Notes: generated from the letters alone by a model not told the origin. A stretch of DNA of 64,000 bases from Acanthosepion esculentum (GCA_964036315.1 OZ038478.1:145205065-145269064); one strand, 5' to 3'; shown: positions 25,481-36,288, numbered from the stretch's first letter. Numbers and translations are program-made.

Positions 25481-25489
25481 AATTATTAT

Positions 25490-26515
25490 TTATAAAATAG
25501 AGTATTCTTACGGACAAAAGCTATTTTCTGAATTTTGATGACTAGCAAAGGGTTGATAAGACGTAAAAAATCAGCGAAAAAATTTACTTTGCGAAGATGT
25601 TAAAGAAATAAATCAACCGTGAAAATAAGATTTAATTTAGAAATAATTAGAATGATTTCTATAAAATAGACATAATGAAAAGCAACTCAACAACACGCTT
25701 AATTTCTCTGAAAAGTCTTTAACCAATCATCATCTCGTTTTTGCAAATCCAAACTTTTTATTGGTTAATAAGCACCAAAGTGTAGCAAAATTCCAAACGA
25801 ATCCTATTTCCCGCCAAGCTCATTTGAGCCAATTTCGCTACACACAAAAAATCTATAAATTAACCGCATAACTCAATTCAGACAGTCAGCCACCGGAGTT
25901 TCAACGAGGTGCTACCAAACTCCATGCGTGACAATTCACTGACTCATGCACCACATTGAAATCTCAACAAACTCAACATTCATTCATTCATCAACCATTG
26001 TCCGCTTGTTAACCAACATCTACAGTTGACTTGAAAAGTAAAACAAATTCACTACTAAAAATAATTGTATATTTCACCAACTTTAGCCTACACAGACAAA
26101 GGCAAGCAACTATTGATAATATTTATTCTTACTTGTAAATTACACACGTCCACACACTGATAAATGAACGAACACATATCATTTCTTTTTCCTTGCAGAA
26201 ACCAAATCAATTTAAATTTCTTAACAATCAAAAAGTACCAAAATTTCTTAAGAACATTCCTGCATAAACATTCCTTATGACATTGTCTTAATTATCACAA
26301 CAACAAACATTGTCATTGTCGTTACATGTATATTTTATTGTTGATATAAACATTTCTTTAATGTTAAATCTTTAATAACAGTATTTAGTAGTTTCTTGCC
26401 ATGCAATTTGTTCTTAAATTGTTTGTATAACCTATATGTTGTGGGGTACGGGCGCTATAAGCACGCATAACCTTCATCTTACTTGATATATTTCACTCCG
26501 TGTACATCCGGCAAC
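25490..26515. other. AT-rich stretch upstream of the BEL remnant
   Basis: No gene is visible. It may include the 5' LTR and leader of the plus-strand BEL element that begins near 26520, but no matching LTR copy is present in the window to prove it. Confidence 0.3.
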
Positions 26516-26811
26516 AAGATGGTAATAATGGCAGATTTAAAGGACGACAGCACATATGAGGGTGATGTTAATATTTGATGAGTAGTCCTGAAAAAAATAT
26601 TAATTCCAGTGTCAGTACGTCATTCGAAAATGCTAGTACTCAAAATAGCAGCAACAATGTGAATACCTTTAACGCAGTTTATGCCGTTACCGAAATTACA
26701 GTGTAAAACTTCTAGAAGGTTTGATACCACGAAGTTTGAATACAAACATTTGGAGGCTCAATTTCAGAATTGTGTGTATAGTGTGCTACCTAACAGAGCT
26801 AGGTAAGCCAT

Positions 26812-27072
26812 TTGAAAAAAAAAAGTTGTTTAACAGGTTATGCTCTGCAGTTGGTGTCCCATTTAACTTTAGAAGATGAACACTTTAACGTTGTAATAGA
26901 ATTGTTAACCAAAGAATTTTTAGACGTACCATATACAGTTAATGATGCATTTAAACAGATATTGAGAACCCAACCTAAATACGATGCTGAATTTGTGAAT
27001 GTAAAACAATATTTAGCAGAGGTCTGCGCCGATTTGTACGATTTAAAACTTCCTATGTGTTGGATTTTTTGA
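26812..27072 (+). pseudogene. BEL gag fragment
   Basis: Eighty-six codons match the Gag region preceding the zinc knuckles of BEL/Pao elements: EDEHFNVVIELLTKEFLDV and then DLYDLKLP. The frame is lost at both ends; homologous residues continue downstream in another frame (FEDDTPGLKLISHI). Gag would form the particle that packages element RNA. This copy is dead. Confidence 0.65.
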
Positions 27073-27266
27073 GGACGACACACCAGGTTTGAAACTAATC
27101 AGCCATATTGCATTTGAGCGGGCCCCTTGTAATTACTGGAACATATCAGATCTATTTCTTAGACGAAAAGAATTAATCATAGTGAAATCTCAACATATAA
27201 ACATAATACTACGGAGAAGGAAGGTTCTTTGGTAGCTCTACAGAATTTCTCCGCAAGCTCCAATGT

Positions 27267-28203
27267 TACAGTGCTGTTCGATAAAAGTGACTCATCTGAT
27301 TTATTTACTAAATGTTCTCTTCTCCGATGAAATTCAAAGGGTAAGCGATCGAAAATCCGAAGAAGAAGCTTTGAAAGCTCTTTGAATTTACCAGTAAGTA
27401 CTGTCAATCATCCGTTCAATATAATGTTCTGGGGATGCTTTTCTTTTCATGGAACTGGTTTCTTAAAACCTATTGAAAAGACCTTCAGGAGCGAGCAGTA
27501 CAAGAGAATTTTAGAGTCTTGTCTGCTCCCTTCTGCTGAAAGGGTGCAAATAGACCCGAACAAGCTCATTTTTATGGAGGATAATGCGACCTGTCACAAA
27601 TCAAAATTGATGAAGGAATACTTTGATGAGAAGCAGGTGAGTGTTATGACATAGCCGCCCCAATCTCCTGACCTCAACCCCATAGAAAACGTATGGAGCA
27701 TTATAAGGTACAGGCTCTCGAGAAAGCAGTTGAGCAACAAAGAGGATTTGATTGTGAATTTCATATCTGAATGGAATTCAATGCTTGGGGATGAGATTTG
27801 CCAGAAACTAATCAAGTCAATGCCAAAAAGGGTTGAAAAAGTTATTCAAAATAAGGGAGGACCCATAGATTATTAAATATTTCGAATTATATTACCTATT
27901 AGAAATAAAGTATACCTCTATTAGTCTTTATTTAAAGCTGTTCGGTTATGTTTCTATTGATTACTCGTTGCAGGAAATAAGTGAGTCACTTTTTTCGCAC
28001 AGATTTTTCCCTAAATCTCATTTATATCCAAAATTATAATTATCAATAGAATACTTTAGGGTGAGTAACCTTTTTTACTAGGTGGTCGGGAAGGGGCCTT
28101 TATATTAGTAAGATTAAAAATTACTTTGGCCCCCAAAACAATAGGCGAAAAACTTTTAAGTAAAAACAATCAGATGAGTCACTTTTATCGAAGAGCACTG
28201 TAT
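27267..28203 (+). mobile_element. Tc1/mariner-type transposon, internally truncated
   Basis: The ends are inverted repeats of about 36 bases: TACAGTGCTGTTCGATAAAA at the left and its near-perfect complement at the right (28166-28203). Both ends sit at TA, the usual Tc1/mariner target. The interior is about 0.9 kb and carries only the C-terminal half of a transposase. It interrupts the BEL remnant between its Gag and zinc-knuckle regions, so it inserted after that element. Confidence 0.8.
27400..27876 (+). pseudogene. Tc1/mariner transposase C-terminal half
   Basis: Residues NIMFWGCFSFHGTGFL, IFMEDNATCHKSKL and, after a stop, PPQSPDLNPIENVWSIIRY match the second half of Tc1-type DDE transposases. 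These include the second catalytic Asp (in MEDNATCH) and the Glu in NPIENVW. A TAG stop at about 27652-27654 precedes PPQSP in the same frame. The N-terminal DNA-binding domain and the first Asp are missing. It cannot encode an active transposase. Confidence 0.8.
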
Positions 28204-28204
28204 G

Positions 28205-29097
28205 TATTGTAGATTATGTGCTAATGAAGGGCATCGGATGACTAATCTGCTGCTGAGGGGCGCAAAAAAGCAATGTAATTTAATGCATCTATGGGCTCAA
28301 GTTCAATGCATAAAACAAATACCTTCCGCGGACACAAGGCTAAATTGCCTTATCCATACAAGACTTGATCTTCTAAGGGACATATAAAAGCATTATGCAA
28401 GACATTAGAACGTTTATCTCTGTATACACACCTGTGTACTAACACCTGTGGGTAAAATACATTCTTATTATCTAGCGTAAGATTACACATCCGGTGGGGT
28501 AGAAAAAGGACGGTGGCCAATTGCTTATTAGACACCGGTATTCAGCGATTGCATTTTCCGAGCCAAATAATTAAATGGCTAAATTGTCCCGAGGGGGTGT
28601 TAAGAAAAGTAGATTTTCAAGTTAAAACGTACTTAAACCAAAAGCTAACAGGCGACTTGATCAGACTGTACATGATACTGAGACGAATAAGAGAAAGCAA
28701 CTGTATTAATTGATAGGAAATTAGATATTATCTTAAAAATTGATGAATTAGATTCAGTTGAGTTGAGTTTCAGTTTCAGTTTGATCAGCAGTTCGATATC
28801 TTACGATTGATAGGTGTCGACACATTTCAATTCATGCGTTCTAGTAAACTCGGTAAATGTATATGGATTTTAACATGGGAATTACCGAGTGGTATTGCGC
28901 CATTTGGGGAGATTAATCATTTTCTATATGGTCATCAGATAAAACTAGTAAATCTTAAACCTGCAAATAGTCAAAACAATTACCATACTATCGTAAAGGT
29001 GACATCTAAATGTCCTGAGCAAGAAGTAGAATTTGTGTTTGTTATATCTCGTGCAAGATATAATAAACAAAGTAACCCGAATGTAGGTTTTCAATAA
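28205..29097 (+). pseudogene. BEL zinc knuckle, protease and post-protease region, broken
   Basis: After the Tc1 insertion the BEL sequence resumes with CRLCANEGHRMTN. It continues in several frames to the protease motif LLDTG (28520-28545) and then the region GVDTFQF with LPSGIAPFGEINHFL (28807-29097). The protease-like Asp-Thr-Gly is preserved but the surrounding frame is not. Confidence 0.6.
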
Positions 29098-29113
29098 TAA
29101 GTTTATAATCGGA

Positions 29114-29262
29114 TGTAGTACAGAGACAGAGTCGAGAGTATGCTAACCTCAATAGGTGTTAACAAACGAAGTCGCTCTTGACTGTCTGCTGTGGTCGTAC
29201 TTAATCGGCAAACAGTCCGTCCATTATCGTGAATGGGGAAGTTGGGTTATACCATCACAACA
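29114..29262 (-). repeat. Candidate 3' LTR of the gypsy element
   Basis: A polypurine tract (CGGGGAGG) directly precedes TGTTGTGATGG on the minus strand, and the block ends ...TACTACA before recognisable BEL sequence. TG...CA ends fit an LTR of about 149 bases. The 5' LTR is absent, so this cannot be confirmed internally. Confidence 0.45.
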
Positions 29263-29389
29263 CCTCCCCGCGAAGCTGAAATTCTCACTTTTGAAAATTT
29301 CTGCTTCTAATGTCATCTTCTTTTTGGATCCGGGCTAAAACGCTCCACTGGTTTTCTTTTCCGTGTGCTCCTTCTTTTAGTCGTCACAA

Positions 29390-30621
29390 TTAGATCCTTT
29401 TTTGCGAAGATAATTTTCGCTTTTCAGCTCGTAAGGCTGGTCCATGCGATACAGGTTCATATACACTATTAGGTAGTGTCATGTTAAAAGCATCGCATAG
29501 CACTTCCATCGGTATTTCTTCTTCGCTTTTTTCACTTTCTTCACCATATCGTGGTCTAATCTGATTGATGTGTCTTTTACACGTAAATTTTTTACTTTTA
29601 ATCGTGTAGATCACTTTACCAATCCTTTTCTGGATTATGCCATCCATCCAATAGCTTTTTCCACTTTGAAAATTAAAAAAAAAAACTTTGTCTCCTGAAG
29701 TGTACTTTTTATGTTGACTTTTCCCTCTTTCTTAGCAACTTTTTTGTTTTGATAGGGTAACAATCTATCGAAAATTGATCTAATTTTCCTTGCGAACATA
29801 ATTTCCGCCGGTGACATTTTCTCATCGTTGTTCTCATTAGGAGTTACCCTATATATTGCTAAGAACTTCTGAATAGTTCTTTCTTCCGTGTCCATACCTT
29901 GATTTTTACGTAAAGCACGTTTAAAAGTGTCAACAAATTTCTCGGCTTGACCGTTCGACCTGGGATGACACACTAGTGTAGTTATGTGTTCAATGTCTAA
30001 GGCAGTACAGAAATTCTTAAACTCCATACTTGTGAACGCCGTACCATTGTCGCTAACCAATGTCTTGGGAACCCCGAAACGACTGAAAATTTCATCCAAT
30101 GCACTGATGATGTTCCTAGATGTAGGATGCTTGCACTTGACTACCTCAGGCCATTTCGATAAAGAGTCCACCAATATCAAATAATAGTACCCATTAATTG
30201 GTCCAGCATAGTCTATATGTAGACGTGCCCACGGCAAATCCGTTTTCGGCCAAGGATTCATTTTGACCGGAGGTGCCCTTGCAGCCAATTGACAACATCT
30301 ACATAGTCTTACAAAAACTTCAATATCCTTGTCCATTCCTGGCCAGTATACGTAACCACGCATGAGTGATTTCATCCGAGACATTCCAGGATGACCGGTA
30401 TGAAATTCTTTCAGCATATCTGTACGTAGAGATTGAGGTATAACAATTCTATCTGCGTACATCAACGTGTTGTCGCAAATTGAGAAAGGTGAAATCTGAG
30501 TTCCCTTTTTCTGTTTTTTGTTCCATCTTGTCTGGTTCTTTAAATTCACAATATAGTGATCTTTTTTAGCTTCTTTTTTTATTTGGTCCAAAGTTACCGG
30601 CGATTCCCTGACTGTATTCAA
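29390..30621 (-). pseudogene. Ty3/gypsy integrase
   Basis: The main frame (30621-29635, 328 codons) has the HHCC zinc region (EFHTGHPGMSRMKSLM then CRCCQ). The catalytic core follows: LHIDYAGPINGYYY (Asp), TLVSDNGTAFTS (Asp) and NGQAEKFVDTFKRAL (Glu). The tail continues after a frameshift near 29690 with IIQKRIGKVIYTIKSKKFTC, ending at 29390. The enzyme would insert element DNA into the genome. The core catalytic triad is intact, but the shift and the missing upstream polyprotein make it non-functional in place. Confidence 0.85.
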
Positions 30622-30776
30622 AAAGAGACCTGATATTTCTTTTTCCTCAGTTAATGCTGCTATAACCGTCTCTTCTAAAATTTCTTCATTTTTAGGGATT
30701 AGCCTTGACAGTCAATCTGCATGCCCATGTTCTTTAGATTTGACGTATTCCATCCTAAAATGGTAATTAAGCAGGG

Positions 30777-31256
30777 TTACACCCCATCGCCGTAAAAGAT
30801 TAGCTGTATGCGTAGGAATGCCTTTTTTACCTCCAAATATTGTAAGTAACGGTTTATGGTCCGTTTGAAGTACAAATGATCTACCATGTAAAAAGCGATG
30901 GTATTTTTAACCCCGAACACAATCGACAAAGCCTCCTTCTCGATCTGGCTATAATTTTTTTCAGCCGGAAGAAGAGTCCTCGACGCGTGCGCGATCGGTT
31001 TAGTAGTGCCATCTTCATATTTGTGTAGCAGTGCAGCCCCCACTCCGTATAAACTTGCGTCAGTTGCCAGGATGATCTCTTTCTCAGGATCATAATGTGC
31101 TAAGGCGAGATCTGAGAGTAGGCATTTTTTTATTTTCTGAAAAGCCGTCTCGCAATCTTTCGACCAAAACCATTTCTTGTCTTTATTCAACAATTCGTTA
31201 AGGGGGGCTCTTAAATCATAAATTTTAGGTATGTAGATTGCATAATATTGGGCCAA
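30777..31256 (-). pseudogene. Ty3/gypsy RNase H fragment
   Basis: ILATDASLYGVGAALLHKY carries the first catalytic Asp of the gypsy RNase H domain. PIAHASRTLLPAEKNYSQIE and KEALSIVFGVK carry the Glu. A frame change near residue 118 scrambles the rest, which in the other frame would give the QTDH-type motif. The RT upstream is lost after LGLAQYYAIYIP. Confidence 0.75.
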
Positions 31257-31259
31257 CCC

Positions 31260-31488
31260 CAGAAACGATTGTAGAATGAAGAAGGGAAGAACATTGCTCC
31301 TAACCCCTGTTACGCACGTGGAGGATTACATTAGTATAAGGACTGTCCATACAAAAATCAAGAATGTTTTCGCTGCGGTTGCTTAGGGTAAATTGATTGA
31401 TGCGTTTCCTACGGACTATCAACCTTTTGCAGCATATTTCAAACCAGATAATATTTTTAAATAGTAATAATGTTTAAAAAATAACAAT
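31260..31488. other. Unassigned sequence
   Basis: No gene or repeat recognised. A short frame around 31330-31460 (PTDYQPFAAYFKPDNIF) has unremarkable composition and no domain I can name. Confidence 0.3.
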
Positions 31489-31489
31489 G

Positions 31490-31742
31490 ATTTTATACAA
31501 GCCTAACTAATTAACCCATAGCTGGGAGGAGATGAAGTGTATTCATACTTTTCCCAAGGGAATTGAAACTCGGCTCTCCAATTAAAAATTATGAGTCATA
31601 TCCATTCCACCACCCTCGCATCCAAGTTTGCAGCACCTGGTATTCACAAGCAGTCACCCATCTACATACTGACAAGACTCAATGTTGCTTAACACTGGTG
31701 ATCGTAGAGTAACCGGGGTTTCAACGTGATATGGCTGTAAAC
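31490..31742 (-). repeat. 5S rRNA-derived SINE-like element, copy 2
   Basis: On the minus strand 31742-31622 aligns with 5S rRNA: TACAGCCATATCACGTTGAAA, GATCACC, TTAAGCAACATTGA, GATGGGTGACTGCTTG and ATACCAGGTGCTGCAA. It is followed by a tRNA-like stretch (GGTGGTGGAATGG then GAGTTTCAATTCCC). The tail shared with copy 1 ends CAGCTATGGGTTAATTAG. It is closer to 5S than copy 1. Confidence 0.75.
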
Positions 31743-31757
31743 CATATGACGATTACA

Positions 31758-31881
31758 TCCAAGCTTACAGGACCTGATATTCCCAAGTGGTCACTCATCT
31801 AGTTAGCGATCAGACACGACGTTGCTTAACTTCGGTGATCTTACGGGAACTGGTGTTTCCACGTGATATGGTTATAAACCA
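31758..31881 (-). repeat. 5S rRNA-derived sequence, copy 3
   Basis: Directly upstream of copy 2 on the minus strand, 31881-31758 again follows 5S rRNA: CATATCACGTGGAAACACC, GATCACCGAAGTTAAGCAAC and GATGAGTGACCACTTGG. The two copies are in tandem, separated by about 15 bases. Copy 3 has no tail of its own before copy 2. Confidence 0.7.
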
Positions 31882-31968
31882 CGTTGTAAAATGAATGACA
31901 CATGGTGTAATGATTAACAAGCTTGTCTTGGAGGGATATTATTATTAATACATAAAAATAAAATATGA

Positions 31969-31970
<2 letters not shown>

Positions 31971-32008
<38 letters not shown>
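31971..32008. repeat. (TAA)n microsatellite
   Basis: Trinucleotide run of about 12 units. It follows the tRNA-like fragment at 31890-31930. Confidence 0.95.
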
Positions 32009-32009
<1 letters not shown>

Positions 32010-32344
32010 TAAATATCATAAATAAAATAAAATTCAAATTTTGTTTCAAATAAAATATATAAAAGCAAAATAATAAAAGTTATCCCAGCATGCAAAGGAA
32101 AACTTAGCTGTCTGAAAAACGTATTTTTCCCGCCTAAAAACGCCGAAGAACTGACTCTCTTCGCTACTGACCTAAAAGTTTCAAGACGTCAATTTCCTTT
32201 TCTTGGCATCTTGCTTGTCATAAGACGAAGTAACTTCCTTCCTCTATTACGTGCAACCTTAAAACACATAGAACGAAAATGAATGTGAATGACCCCAACA
32301 CTTTCGTAAGGTGTATATTGATTTGGATAACCTAGAGAGAATTC

Positions 32345-32432
32345 TGAACTGAATCCTTTATTTAATATACAGGGGGGTATAATGAGAACAGCCTACCCCA
32401 CCTACTAGATTAAATAAAGGGTTCTGTTAAAC
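32345..32432. repeat. Degenerate copy of the Penelope-associated inverted module
   Basis: ACTGAATCCTTTATTTAAT at 32349 is inverted relative to ATTAAATAAAGGGTTCTG at 32411. GAGAACAGCCTACCCC lies between them. The same words, in the same arrangement, occur at 50110-50320 and 60770-60810. Only a small decayed part is present. Confidence 0.5.
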
Positions 32433-32439
32433 GGCTTTT

Positions 32440-32700
32440 ACTGATGACCATAGTCATGAATATCAGTAAAATGATGAGCACAAAATGCGATTTGCAGGCC
32501 GGGGAAACTAAAAGCAAGCATGTGCGGAAGTCTAAATACCAGGGAAGTGTTTTGACGGCGGACGGTAGGTTCGACGCTGAGATCCGAAGATGGATTGGGA
32601 TGGCCAAGGATGCATTCCAAAATCTGGGCAGAGTAATACGAGACAGGGGGATTTCTTTGGTGACAAACAAAAGAATACGGACCGGGGTCGCCGTACGGCC
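32440..32700 (+). pseudogene. RTE-like LINE reverse transcriptase fragment
   Basis: Residues YQGSVLTADGRFDAEIRRWI, GMAKDAFQNLGRVIRDRGIS and LVTNKRIRTG match the region after the RT catalytic core in RTE-like and related LINEs (usual pattern YLGS-IT-DG--D-EI--RI--A). Upstream RT motifs and downstream parts are absent. The frame then runs into a tandem repeat. Confidence 0.65.
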
Positions 32701-32892
32701 GAGCGACTCAATTGCAATGAAAAGGTGCCTTCTCTTCAGTCGCAGTCAACATCACGGTTGAGAGCTCATGAAACCGGACCGGGGACGCCGTATGGCTGAG
32801 CGCCTCAATTGCAATGGAGAAGTGCCTTCTCTTCAGTCGCAGTCAACATCACGGCTGAGAGCTTATGAAAACCGACCGGGGTCGCCGTACTT
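32678..32892. repeat. 97-bp tandem repeat, about 2.2 units
   Basis: Units begin CGGACCGGGG at about 32678 and 32775, with a third partial unit at 32872. They contain CCTTCTCTTCAGTCGCAG and CGCCGTA motifs. The first two units differ at only a handful of positions. Confidence 0.85.
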
Positions 32893-33410
32893 GGCGTGTG
32901 TTTTTAGTTTTTTTACACGACTACAAACAAAACAATAGAGCCGTATGGCTGACGTTTCACTCATGGCAACAGTAAAGTTTATATGAAAGCAGAAGCCTGA
33001 ATTTCGTAAATGTACTCGACTTTTGTGACAATTAAACGAACTCCGAAGCTTCTCAAGTGTGAATGTGCTTGTATGCACTGGTACGAAGTGCAGGTGCTTC
33101 GATCAACTGTTAATGAAACCGGAACTTTAGTGGAGCAATCATGTCTAATGCCGATGTTCATGTGTCTAGTTGCTTGTGTTGCAACTGAATACGGCGAGGT
33201 TATCATAGTATACAAACAAAAACGATGATGGCGGGTGAAGGTATGAAAGTCAGAAGGCAGCAAAAGAGCTGGATAACCTTTAAAAAGATGTCCTAGTAAT
33301 GGCAAGTGGAGACTACGACGACCTAACGTCAAAACCAATATGACAAACAAAACAATTACCATGCAATCGGACTGCATAAGTGAGCATGGCGCTTAAATTC
33401 TACCGGGCGG
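32893..33410. other. Unassigned sequence between LINE and Helitron fragments
   Basis: No domain is recognised in frames on either strand. It may include the 3' end of the Helitron read on the minus strand. Confidence 0.3.
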
Positions 33411-33415
33411 GTTGT

Positions 33416-33784
33416 CTACAGGACCTCCGTGTAGGTTATGTTTCTAGCCCAGTTGTTGGGAGAGTAAATGAAAACCCTGTCCTTAGACCCAACTCGTGAG
33501 CACCCAACACAAAGTTGGCCGTGAGAGGAGCACTGCTCACGTAAATGCAGACCTGCGACGCTAAGCGTCTGTCCTTGTGATTTGTTAATGGACATAGCAA
33601 AGCAAAGCTTCACTGGAAATTGTGAGCGAAGAAAGTTGATTGGTATGCTTGCGTCTGACGGAAGAAGATACATCCTGGGAATCAGAACGACTTCCCCCTT
33701 GCCGCAGTCTGTTGCAATGGTCGCCTCAATCAGGTTCGGAGAAAGGGATTTAATAATGAGGCGAGTCCCGTTACACTGTTTCAT
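33416..33784 (-). pseudogene. Helitron Pif1-like helicase C-terminal fragment
   Basis: The frame holds CNGTRLIIKSLSPNLIEATI, the segment FPVKLCFAMSINKSQGQTLS and HGQLCVGCSRVGSKD. These match the last motifs of the Pif1-family helicase found in Rep-helicase proteins of Helitrons. The upstream helicase motifs and the Rep domain are absent. It ends with a normal stop at 33416, so this is probably the true C-terminus of a 5'-truncated copy. Confidence 0.85.
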
Positions 33785-33837
33785 TTTCTCTAACCACTAC
33801 TTTTGTTTAACCAAGCTCATATTTAGAGAAAAACCTT

Positions 33838-33839
33838 TT

Positions 33840-33890
<51 letters not shown>

Positions 33891-34028
33891 CAGTCATTTT
33901 CATATCGACCTATCTCTCCTTTTAATATCTATATACCTGTTCTATTCATATCTATCTATCTATCTCGGTTCTTTTCATATCTATCTCAGTTCACTTTCAT
34001 ATCTATCTAGCTAGCTCAGTCCTTTTCA

Positions 34029-34061
<33 letters not shown>

Positions 34062-34090
34062 CGGTCCTTTCATATCTATCTATATAGATA
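33838..34090. repeat. (TCTA)n tetranucleotide array with unique interruptions
   Basis: Runs of TCTA are separated by short words such as TCAGTCATTTTCATATC and TCGGTCCTTTCATATC. The interrupting word recurs in the GATA arrays downstream in the opposite orientation. Confidence 0.95.
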
Positions 34091-34199
34091 TAAAGAAAAT
34101 CGCTGAGTAGCATCAACCACACGGATCTCATTCAATAAATATGCCTTTCTTTTTCCCCCAATCACACACCTAAAAACTTAAATGCTGTAGTGAATTCAA

Positions 34200-34359
34200 T
34201 TGCCTGAAGAGCTCTGCTCCCCATGGCCTTGACATTAGAAGAAACATTGTAATATTGTAAGATATTGGTCAATAAAAACTATTTTTATTATTATAGAATA
34301 ATTTATTTACATTAAATTAGTTTTCATTTTCAGATAGACAGATAGATATCAGTTTTAAT

Positions 34360-34418
<59 letters not shown>

Positions 34419-34700
34419 CATTTTAAGTAGATAGACAGACAGACAGACAGCTTGATAGATAGTAGGAAGTTTTAATTAGATTAATTAATTGTTTGTAAGT
34501 ATAAAATATCATGGGTTGGGAATGAATCCTGAAATGACATGCGAACCCTCGTTACAAACAGATGAACAAGCATTGAAAATATTTATGTGCTGCTCCCCAT
34601 GGCCTTGACCATGGAAGAGACACTGCAAAATTATTATTATTATTATTATTATTGTAGACTAATTTATTTGCATTAAATTAGTATTCATTTAAAAATAAAG
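34200..34700. repeat. Two direct copies of a 115-130-bp repeat
   Basis: CTGCTCCCCATGGCCTTGAC occurs at about 34212 and 34592. In both copies it is followed by a purine-rich piece, an A/T trinucleotide run and TTAAATTAGT with ATTCATTT or TTTTCATT. Between them lies a GATA array (34325-34475). They may be copies of a short interspersed repeat. Confidence 0.65.
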
Positions 34701-34807
34701 CTTAATTATATAATATTTCTTTGAATAAAATAACCTCAAAATTTTTATTAGCAAAAAATAGAATATTATTGTCTTATGGCAAATAGCTATTAAGGGGTCC
34801 CGAGATT

Positions 34808-34809
34808 AG

Positions 34810-34874
<65 letters not shown>

Positions 34875-35029
34875 TGAAAAGGACTGCGCTAGATAGATAT
34901 GAAAGTGAACTGAGATAGATAGATATGAAAAGAACCGAGATAGATAGATATGAAAAAGAACTGAGATCGATAGATAGATAGATAGATAGATATGAAAAGA
35001 ACTGACATAGATAGATATTAAAACGACTG

Positions 35030-35074
<45 letters not shown>

Positions 35075-35086
35075 TGAAAGGGACTG
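34808..35086. repeat. (GATA)n array with interspersed words
   Basis: GATA runs alternate with ATGAAAAGAACTGAGATAG-type words. The pattern is the reverse complement of the array at 33838-34090. Confidence 0.95.
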
Positions 35087-35089
35087 GCA

Positions 35090-35564
35090 CCCCCCAAAAA
35101 ACATAAAAAGAAGGGGAAAAGGGTTCATGAGTAAAAGAAATGGTTGAGAACCACTGGCTTAGATGCACTAAATGAATGAACTTTTATGAACTAGTATATC
35201 GTTTTGGGCAAAATTTTAATTGCTGGAACAATGAACTTAAACAGCAGAAGTGTCAGTCTGAAGACTTTGACAAAACTTCTAAAATTACTGACACTGATAA
35301 GATATCAATTGATTTCGTTGCAAATGAAAGCCCGGTGGTTTCAAACTCTTCGTGATAGTACAGTGAGAGATAACAGACATTTCAAGTCAAGGCAAAGGCG
35401 TTAACTACTAGAGTTGAAAGCAGTAAAATATCAAGTGATTTCGTTACAAGTGAAAATTCTAAAATTTCAGACCCACTTTGTGATATTACTTTATCTGATT
35501 ACTCAAAACACATTGCTGCAGGTAGCACCTTTGGCCTGGACTGTCAACTTGACCCAGATTTCTG

Positions 35565-35570
<6 letters not shown>
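35090..35570. other. Unassigned non-repetitive stretch
   Basis: A frame around 35235-35540 contains two related runs (DKISIDFVANES and SKISSDFVTSEN), but stops interrupt it and no family is recognised. Confidence 0.25.
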
Positions 35571-35571
<1 letters not shown>

Positions 35572-35613
<42 letters not shown>

Positions 35614-35665
35614 TATAGATAGATAGATATGAAAAGTACCGAGATAGATAGATATGAAAAGAATT
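35572..35665. repeat. (GATA)n array
   Basis: Short GATA array with the same ATGAAAAG interrupting word. Confidence 0.95.
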
Positions 35666-35669
35666 GAGA

Positions 35670-36190
35670 AACCCATTTAAAAAAAAGCCTGAAAAATAAA
35701 AAAAACTCTTTCATAAGCAATCATTGTCGATTGAAATGTCCTTTTTTGTGTTATATTGAAACAAGAACACCTTTCGTATTTAATCATAATAATTCGGCTT
35801 TTATTGAAGCGATTATATTATAAATGTTTTCTATAAAGTATAATTCCTCGTCATATGGAAAGATTCATCTTAAATTCTTTTCATTTTAACCGCTAAGGGG
35901 AAACAAGAAATGTGTACTAACTTTTTAAATATTTTGTGGAGATATCATTTTTGAGTTTAATTAAGTTATGCAAGCACCAGTTCTACAAAAAAATATTTCT
36001 TAGATTTGTAATAATGTAATTATTTTTGCTAAAATACGGAACGAATTTTTCTTTTTTTCTTTCCGTCTTCAAAGTTGTTGTTTTACTAACAACCGATTCA
36101 GTAACATTCATTCGTTAATAAGTTACTGAAAATTGCATTTGAATCAGGTAAACTTCAGTCTTTTTTTTTCTTTTGTATTTACTCAAACCC
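35670..36190. other. AT-rich non-coding stretch
   Basis: No gene or repeat recognised. Confidence 0.4.
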
Positions 36191-36288
36191 CACAATGGGA
36201 AGGTCGTGACACAATGTCTGTCTAATGTCAGGAATCCGAGATTAGAATTAGATAGATAGATTAGATAGATAGATAGATGTGAACAAAT

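Larger units (their letters stand above)
26520..29113 (+). mobile_element. Decayed BEL/Pao retrotransposon (gag-protease part)
   Basis: The order of pieces follows the BEL element at 40.2-48.9 kb. Gag-like TGYALQLVSHLTLEDEHF (26812-27072) corresponds to MGHALKIVSHLSISAESF there. A Cys knuckle CRLCANEGHR follows at 28205-28235. A protease-like NCLLDTGIQRLHF lies at 28515-28555. Then ELPSGIAPFGEINHFLYGHQ (28885-28945) matches FELPQGFVPFGSIDNFL there. Stops and shifts occur throughout, so it is an old copy. A Tc1/mariner transposon interrupts it at 27267-28203, and a gypsy element lies at its downstream edge. No RT or integrase of this copy is visible. Confidence 0.75.
29114..31256 (-). mobile_element. 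Ty3/gypsy retrotransposon, 5'-truncated
   Basis: Minus-strand order is RNase H (31256-30777), integrase (30621-29635), integrase tail (29647-29390), a purine-rich tract CGGGGAGG (29270-29263), then a short LTR candidate starting TGTTGTGATGG (29262) and ending TACTACA (29114). The RT and everything upstream are missing: the sequence ends abruptly just before FLGLAQYYAIYIPK. Several frameshifts are present. The RNase H-integrase order and the HHCC/DDE motifs identify Ty3/gypsy. Confidence 0.8.

Noticed and set aside
32440..32761. Host gene frame of 105 codons
   Set aside because: Residues match the LINE post-RT region, and the last third is a translated tandem repeat.
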